64,000 nt of DNA from Onchidella celtica (Eukaryota; Mollusca; Gastropoda; Systellommatophora; Onchidiidae). Positions 57,902-64,000 of the stretch are shown one piece after another. The stretch's first letter is position 1, and every line of letters begins with the position of its first letter. Under the pieces are notes generated by a model. It saw only the letters and a list, made by a program, of their open reading frames with translations, had not been told where the DNA came from and searched no databases. Position numbers and translations under genes: made by a program. The stretch lies in assembly GCA_963931925.1 (NCBI GenBank), contig OZ007569.1, forward strand, positions 28,148,024-28,212,023, written 5' to 3'.

Positions 57902-60375
57902 TTGGCGACGGAAACCTTACAGAATCATTAACATAAGTTTTGTTATGTCCGTTGGATCTGTCAGTAGTGGAGAAACATGCAGTGATAACAAACAAGTCAG
58001 CACTCAAGATATGTGGATCAAACAGTCCTGAGAAACTGACGAAAGAACGATTTTATGTCCTCATGTAACCGGAAGGGATTTGAATCTCCGCATGAAATTT
58101 AAAGAAAATGTAGGCTTTTATAAGTTCCCATTGTCATTTTCCCAGTTTTTATCCAGAACAGGCAGAAGGGCGGTTGTTACCAAAATTAAATGATTACACG
58201 TTCAGTAAACTGAGGCCATAAAGAAAATTTCAAAATGTTAAAAGAAATAATATGAGTAAATCATGAAATTAGTATCTCATCCCACTTATTTGCGTTTCAA
58301 GCCAATAATTTGTTTATTTATTTATTTTATCTCTGCAGACTGCCAGTCATTTAACTAACGCTGAGGATAAGATACATTTCTTTGTTTTCTTCAGAAAGAC
58401 GTTTCTAAAATCTTGCATCGATTTGTAGTCATGAGCAGTTTAAAAAGTGGTCTATTTCATGAAGTTTGGCTGTATAATCGCTAGAGAAAATCCTAACTCT
58501 ACAACGCTATGCCAATGACTACTCATTAAAGGAATAATCGCTTGCAATTGAATCTTTAGGATTTCAACATTCCATCAACGATCATAAACATATATGCCTA
58601 AAAACACTATGGTATTGTCTTCGAGAAGTATACACCGGTTACTAGAAACTGTATTTGTAGTGACTGTTTAAGTTTGTCCATTACAGAGTCAATGCGCAAT
58701 GTATATGGAGTTTGCTTTTAAAAATATGGAGACAATAATTATACAGACGTGCAAACATGGAACAAATTCTGCATTTTAAGTCAGCATAATATTCAGGCCG
58801 ATTATCTATAGTTCAGATGAACCAGTGAACATAAATGTGTGTGACCTTGAACTTAAATATTAGCTTATGCGTTGTTTTTTTTTTTTTAATCATTATTATT
58901 TTTGTTGGTTTGTGTTCGAGTATCCCATCACCATTCCCCAAACTATGAGAACAACTTTACTGTAATTGTCTTAGCAAATGCATAATGGTTTTCTTTTCGA
59001 CTGAGAGCCTACCAAGTATACTATAAATGCTGCGCAAGGCATGTGGCCAAAGGAGAGGCAAATTATCGGTTTGTCATGTATCTGAAGGTACATACTTTAG
59101 ATAACGTGCACTTTCAAAGCGTCTGTCTTTACCAGGCAACCTTTCATGTTATAGTCATAGCCGGCCCTGAAATATGTATGTATTGTAATGGCCAGACTTG
59201 AAGAACGTGAAGAGGCAGAGGCCGGATACTCTCCCTTCATGTTCAGGCCTATAAGTGACATCATTTGCGTGGTAGAATCGGTCGAATTTTACGTTATTGT
59301 TAAAATCGACCGATTCTGTTTTGGCATCCTGAGTGGGGTGTTGGGAACATATTATGTTTGCACAATTTAAAGATTTGATGAAATGAATTTCCTTCCTTCT
59401 ATAGCTCAGGGGCCTACGTGTAAAGTAATTTCAACTATTTATAGGTGCCGGCCACACTGTAGGCAGTAGGTGTTCCATGTCTGATTTAAACATGCCCGTC
59501 TTTCATTTTTCTGCTAGTTTGCATGGCTGCATATCTGCCCGTTCGTCCCTGTCAGTCTACTCGACATTAATATGAGCCAAATACGTCCAAACGCCACAGA
59601 GCGCAAATCCTAAACAGCTTCAAACACTGTGGATTATTTGGGATCGAAGGGTATGATAAAGAGGGAAAGTAGATTCATGTTCATTAAGCGTTAAAAAAAA
59701 ATATTCTTTGATGTTGTCAGGGAATTGCGAACGTTGTATATTGTGTGACAATATTACGTAAGGTTGTTCTTGGTGCTCTGCCGTGCATGTGTTTGGATGA
59801 ATACGTGTATGTGTACATTTTTTATCCTTCTTTCAATGAAGTTGCCTACAAGCTTCATAAATAAGTAGAGTGGAGTTATTTATAGAAAGCTTGAAAAAAA
59901 AAAAAAAAAAACTCAATATTTCTTTGTCCCTCACCAGCACTTTCGCCATTCTTCTTTCTTTCATTGAGGGGGGGAGGGGGGCGGGAGAGAGAGAGGAGGT
60001 AGAATGAAGTATAACGAATTTTTCGAGGAAAGCTTCTTACTGACACAAGCTCCAGTTTTACCGGCCTAGAAGAGAAGAAGGTTTCACAGAAAGAGAATTG
60101 TCTTGTATGAACTTTGAGGAAAGTATTACATTTGTTTGTTATTATGAAGCTTTCTTTGTCTAGGTGGCCTTCTTTATGTCTGCGTTCGGATGTCCAGGCT
60201 GAGTTGAAGTATTGTAGTGTTTTTATAAACATTGCCATTCACGCTGACTGCAAGTTTGGCCATCAGAGGCATTAGTTCGGGACGTTAGTTCTTGTTTGTT
60301 CTATCTCCACCTTCTGAAAAAACAGGAGATCTTATTGTATGTGGGAGAGGTTTAACAAATGCACACTTTGACACT
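57902..60375. other. Upstream and intergenic DNA of unit B, left part
   Basis: Homologous to 51087-53600. Contains the probable GPCR-4 promoter (TATA candidate at 58116-58122), a T-run at 58876-58888, an A-run at 59893-59910 and a G-rich stretch near 59968-59985. Frames such as 59188-59370 and 59876-60238 are unsupported. Confidence 0.5.
58116..58122 (-). promoter_or_regulatory. Candidate TATA box of GPCR-4
   Basis: TATAAAA on the minus strand about 240 bases before the ATG, in the same context as before GPCR-3. Confidence 0.3.
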
Positions 60376-60539
60376 TGTGTGTGAAATGCGTTGAGGCACT
60401 TATCAAGCTGTTCTATAGTTCCGATTAATTTTAACTCCTTATCATAATATAATAACTAAAGCCCCAAACGTTTAACGTTGAATTTCTCAGTTGTGCAAAA
60501 AGTGGTGCTGGAACAAATAAGAACTAAGGTCCCGATTTG
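60376..60539. repeat. Dispersed repeat family B, copy 3 (in unit B)
   Basis: Near-identical to 53601-53764 through the tandem duplication and recognisably similar to 8926-9085. Confidence 0.65.
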
Positions 60540-62551
60540 TTTGATATTGTGAAGCTTCGTTTGTCTTCTGTGTGTGTGCGTGTGGAATGTCTGATCCGAG
60601 TTGAAATATGGCAGTATTTTTTAAACATTAATTACCATTGGTGCTGACTGCGGGTTTGGCCAACAGAGGCATTAGTTGTCGGTCATGATTTGCAAAGGTC
60701 TGGCCATCTAGAGGAAACCAGTGGCTTTCCTCTACGGCAAAATTTGTCAGTAATGGACATGTCCATCTCACATAGTGGCGTATCGATGAAGTTTGAGACA
60801 TCTGAGTTGCGACTACCTATCAGTGCTCATGACAAGATCTATATTCTCGCATAGTGACGTAACCATATCTTTAATGATTTTCAAGTCTAAACAAAACCAT
60901 GTTTTGCCACATGCCAGTCTGAAAATTAGAAAGCTCACACTCATCAAAATGGTAAATTGTTTGAAATGCTAATTTACGTGAGATGCACGACGGCATAATT
61001 CCTCATCATCATGTTCTAAAAGGACTGTGAAATCATGAAAGGCCTTTTAACCACTGCGTCTTAAATTCAACAAAATATCCCATTACCCATTGAATGATGT
61101 AAAGATGAACCTATTTTTACGCTTAGTTTTCTTTTTTTTTTTAACTATTGTCGTTGATTCTGAGCCACAACTTAGATGAACAAGAGAAAGTGTTCCGACG
61201 TTTGGAACCGGAAGAAAAGGCCCATTTTGTTCGAGTAGAATTAAAGACAGGAAATTTCGTTCTACTCCTCATTTTACATATTGGTGATTAAAACTCAACT
61301 TGAAAAATCATATCTGTGCATTCCCCGAGACAGTGTGCCTGATAGTCCGTAGAAGTGAGCATTTCAGATCTGGCACGATGTTTCCCCCTCTCTCCTATAC
61401 CATACAATCTCGCCACTGTACGTTTCTATCTATGTACCTTCGATTTTGAAGTTGTTACAGGAAGCACACACACATACACACACACACAAAAGGCTATCTC
61501 ACAAAGGTTGAAATTCCAGGGAAAGTTAAATAATTGAAAATGCACTCCTTTGAATGTTTAATATTGTTCGGAATATAGGATAGCTATGTCCATGTACTTT
61601 CTACTTATAGACAAACAGTGTTTCTATAAAATCCGAGTTAGATGGGTAGAAACTTCATTGAAGACATGCTGTGTTTTGCCTTTCATAAGACTTACGTCAC
61701 GCATAAAGACAATTTCATAAAAACTGTGAATGAATTGTATTGTTGTTTTGTTTGGTGTTGTAAGATACGTTGTTTCAGTCTGCAAAGAAAAAGCGCCGCA
61801 CTTCATTACAGTATATGTTTGACATAAATGCAATTCTAGTAAAGAGACAATAGCCGATGAATCACCATCAAAACTTCACATATTTGTGTGACATAATAAT
61901 GTTGTATTTCTCCCTTGGTTTTGGAAATAATGAATGCACCAAAAAAAAAACAAAAACACTTGCTCTGTTGAAGAGCATCATACCATGAAAATTTTCTGCA
62001 AATGTCATTCCTCTGTCGTGTATGAAGTTAACATTTCCTAAATTTGTTTGTTTTTTGCTTTCAAATAAAGAAAAGACCTTTTGTTTTCGTGCTAAAAACT
62101 GTTCAGGCCATTTATCACCTAGATTAGAAAGTGCGCACCTGACAAAAGAATTGTTCCAGTGATAGAGTTGGAGGATTTTACCGCATCCACATCATAGTCC
62201 TGATTTAGCTTCTTCAGATTGTCATCTGATCTGGGCCCTTCAAACGATATTTGCCCCGGAAGTGATGTTCACACACAGGTGAGGCTATTGTTGTAAAGGT
62301 GCAGAGACGGCTACCGTCCAGCTTGACGGCGAATCTTCCAGGGAAGATATTCATGCGCTTGTGCGCCGATGGGACAAGTTCATCAATCACGGTGGCGACT
62401 ATGCGGGAAAAATAGCAGAGCAGTAGTGATAACTTGTGCACAATGTTTTATTTGTAACATAATAAACGTGTTGCATTAGTAAATGTTTATACATTTCTTT
62501 TCGAACCCCCCTTGTACATTTCAATTTAACTGATAGAAAACGAAACGTCAT
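60540..62551. other. Unit B intergenic, right part, and GPCR-5 3' flank
   Basis: Carries the uninterrupted GACGT site (60856-60860), the hairpin block missing from unit A (AGAGGAAA...TTTCCTCT near 60711-60734), a (CA)n at 61466-61490, and the 380-base block 61552-61931 deleted from unit A. No gene is recognised. Confidence 0.55.
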
Positions 62552-63676
62552 TCATTTTCTTCCAGCCAATGCACACCATTTACACACATCAAGAAAAACA
62601 GCTCTCAGCTCTGTACGGAATTTAGACCCGTTGACACAATAAAGTACAAAGTTTAGGCTGTTGTTTGTGTACATGAAGATGGTAAGAATATCGCCGATGG
62701 CCAGGTCTACAATTTCCAACACTCCTGCATTTTGATAAGTAGGAGTAAATCCCCAGGCGCATACAGGGAAATTACACAAGATGAAAACTGAACTGATTGT
62801 AACGAGAGTCAGTGTTAGAGAAGTTTCTTTCGAACGTCCATGAATTTTTTTATAACCAGGGCTTTCAGTTTTTCTATGGGATATCACTCGATCTCTTTCT
62901 CTCATACTTTCTGCTCCAAAGTCAACATTGGCATTTGTTTCTCCAGCAAGACTTCTTGGTTGTCTTTTCACTCTGTTTCTACTTTTGATGACTCCGTGGA
63001 CGATGATGATATTGAAGATGGTGAGAAGGAAACTGGGTAAAACTGCAAATGCGGCAACATCGGCGATATAGACAGGCAGGGTTAACTCCGGATCATAAGC
63101 GACAACACAGTGGAGAAGAGTTGTTATATTCAATATAGGGTCAAATGTTTTAACATCTTTGAGTAAGGATCCTATGAGGTAACTCAATGTGATAAACACG
63201 GCTAGAAAAACCAGAAAAACCGGCCCAATCCTCCAAACTGACCGGGAACATATAATATGGACTCTATGTGGCCAAAGAATGGATACAACTCTTTCTAGAG
63301 TAACCATCACCAATGACCAACTGCTGATGTATAATAACATATCATATATAAAAGTATTGATACTGCACGAAAGATTATTACTTTTCAAATCATTATTGAA
63401 TGCTCGAACCGAAACATATGGTATGAGTCCGTTCAAAATGATGCCTAAATCTGAGAGGGTTAAAATCCGGAGATATAAGGACATGGTAGTGCCTCGGTAA
63501 ACTTTGCGACTGAGAACTATGAATGACAGCGGATTACAGCAACAGCCCACTACAATCAGAAATACAGCATAGTATGTGCATGCCTGATTAACTGCCTGCA
63601 AAACAAAACTGAACTCTTTTGGCGCGTCATTAATGGGTTTTACTGGAATTGTAACCTGATCTAAAGTTTGATTCAT
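62552..63676 (-). CDS. GPCR-5: single-exon rhodopsin-class peptide-type receptor
   Basis: A 374-residue receptor. The start is the ATG at 63676 (M-N-Q-T-L-D), which aligns with the starts of GPCR-3 and GPCR-4; the frame stays open to a GTG at 63727, but those 17 codons do not match the paralogues and contain no ATG. Motifs: N48, D76, C104, E128-R129-V130, ECL2 C190, P214, C301-N302-F-P304, N342-F-V-L-Y346, G-S-K-F-R. W6.48, Y5.58 and P7.50 are Asn, Asn and Phe. Sequons at N2, N101 and N183. The body is clearly more diverged from GPCR-3 and GPCR-4 than those are from each other, mostly in TM4, ECL2 and the third loop, while tail and 3' flank are close to GPCR-4. It is probably a cell-surface peptide or chemosensory receptor; ligand unknown. 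Confidence 0.93.
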   Translation of the reverse strand: MNQTLDQVTIPVKPINDAPKEFSFVLQAVNQACTYYAVFLIVVGCCCNPLSFIVLSRKVYRGTTMSLYLRILTLSDLGIILNGLIPYVSVRAFNNDLKSNNLSCSINTFIYDMLLYISSWSLVMVTLERVVSILWPHRVHIICSRSVWRIGPVFLVFLAVFITLSYLIGSLLKDVKTFDPILNITTLLHCVVAYDPELTLPVYIADVAAFAVLPSFLLTIFNIIIVHGVIKSRNRVKRQPRSLAGETNANVDFGAESMRERDRVISHRKTESPGYKKIHGRSKETSLTLTLVTISSVFILCNFPVCAWGFTPTYQNAGVLEIVDLAIGDILTIFMYTNNSLNFVLYCVNGSKFRTELRAVFLDVCKWCALAGRK

Positions 63677-64000
63677 TTTTCTAAGATTTTCCGCATCACC
63701 CGGCAAATGGAAATGGTACAGAATCACCCTGTTTCACACTCGGGTTAGGTTCTTCTGGAGAGTTTTTTGGGAGCAACAAAACCAGTCTTGAGACAGTGAA
63801 GATGGGTATTCTTCCTTCGCATAACTGAAAATTAATTTGAATCTCCGAGCCAGATTGATAGAGTTATCCAATTTTGCAATGCGCCTTTATTTTCATTCAG
63901 TAAAAATGGCAGGGCAGCTGTTATCATAAACCAAGTAATTTCACGCCTAGATTACTGCTATTTGGTATATAGAATAATTGCGGTGCGTTCTTGATATGTT
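63677..64000. other. Upstream region of GPCR-5 (to right edge)
   Basis: Recognisably but weakly similar to the regions upstream of GPCR-3 and GPCR-4 (shared TTGAATCTCCG and GGCAG.GG..GTTATC blocks). The TATAAAA of the other two is not evident here. No further gene begins before the edge. Confidence 0.45.

Larger units (their letters stand above)
56895..62693. repeat. Tandem duplication unit B (GPCR-4 body to GPCR-5 tail)
   Basis: Second copy of unit A, 5799 bases, without the LTR-like insertion and with two ancestral blocks that unit A has lost. It includes the GPCR-4 body and promoter region, the intergenic DNA, and the GPCR-5 tail up to TM7. The junction to unit A is in the TM7 codons of GPCR-4 (56868-56894). 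Confidence 0.85.

Overview
The window looks like nuclear DNA of an invertebrate animal, most plausibly a lophotrochozoan such as a gastropod mollusc. The grounds are AT-rich, microsatellite-dense intergenic sequence, tRNA-derived SINEs, a Ty3/gypsy element with short LTRs and one fused Gag-Pol frame, MITE-like elements, and a cluster of single-exon rhodopsin-class receptor genes. The species is inferred. No operon-like organisation, tRNA, rRNA or CRISPR array is visible.

Layout. Bases 1-2559 hold the 5' part of a Ty3/gypsy retrotransposon on the minus strand (LTR, primer-binding site, 733 uninterrupted Gag-Pol codons, cut by the left edge). Bases 2565 to about 38000 are a gene-poor stretch. 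It carries microsatellites, two copies of one SINE family (5328-5605 minus, 15161-15475 plus), two inverted copies of a MITE-like element (7303-7548, 26255-26511), copies of three dispersed repeat families, and a few CpG-containing blocks that may be regulatory. I found no convincing exon there, but short spliced exons could have been missed.

From 38188 to the right edge lies a cluster of five complete, intronless class-A GPCR genes: GPCR-1 (38188-39249, plus), GPCR-2 (42724-43809, minus, convergent with GPCR-1), and GPCR-3, -4 and -5 (49941-51062, 56753-57877 and 62552-63676, all minus). All five have seven hydrophobic helices and keep N1.50, D2.50, C3.25, E-R at 3.49-3.50, P5.50, P6.50 and Y7.53. 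All five also replace W6.48 with Asn and P7.50 with Phe and lack the TM4 Trp. The N-F-x-x-Y form of TM7 points to the FMRFamide-receptor / sex-peptide-receptor / GPR139-like side of the peptide receptors. The ligand is unknown.

GPCR-3, -4 and -5 sit in long tandem duplicates. The segment 50083-56894 is repeated as 56895-62693, and the junction lies inside the TM7 coding sequence of GPCR-4. GPCR-4 is therefore a chimera with a GPCR-3-like body and a GPCR-5-like tail and 3' flank, the product expected from unequal crossing-over between neighbouring paralogues. After that duplication the first copy gained a 1351-bp TG...CA LTR-like insertion with a 5-bp target duplication (54054-55404) and lost a 380-bp block and a short hairpin block. 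The more diverged GPCR-2/GPCR-3 intergenic region preserves recognisable pieces of the same unit, so the cluster grew in at least two rounds.

A 34-bp, 21-copy minisatellite (39951-40670) lies in the GPCR-1/GPCR-2 interval and appears to have grown from the middle of a dispersed repeat that also occurs, without the expansion, at 8184-8390 and 48137-48335.
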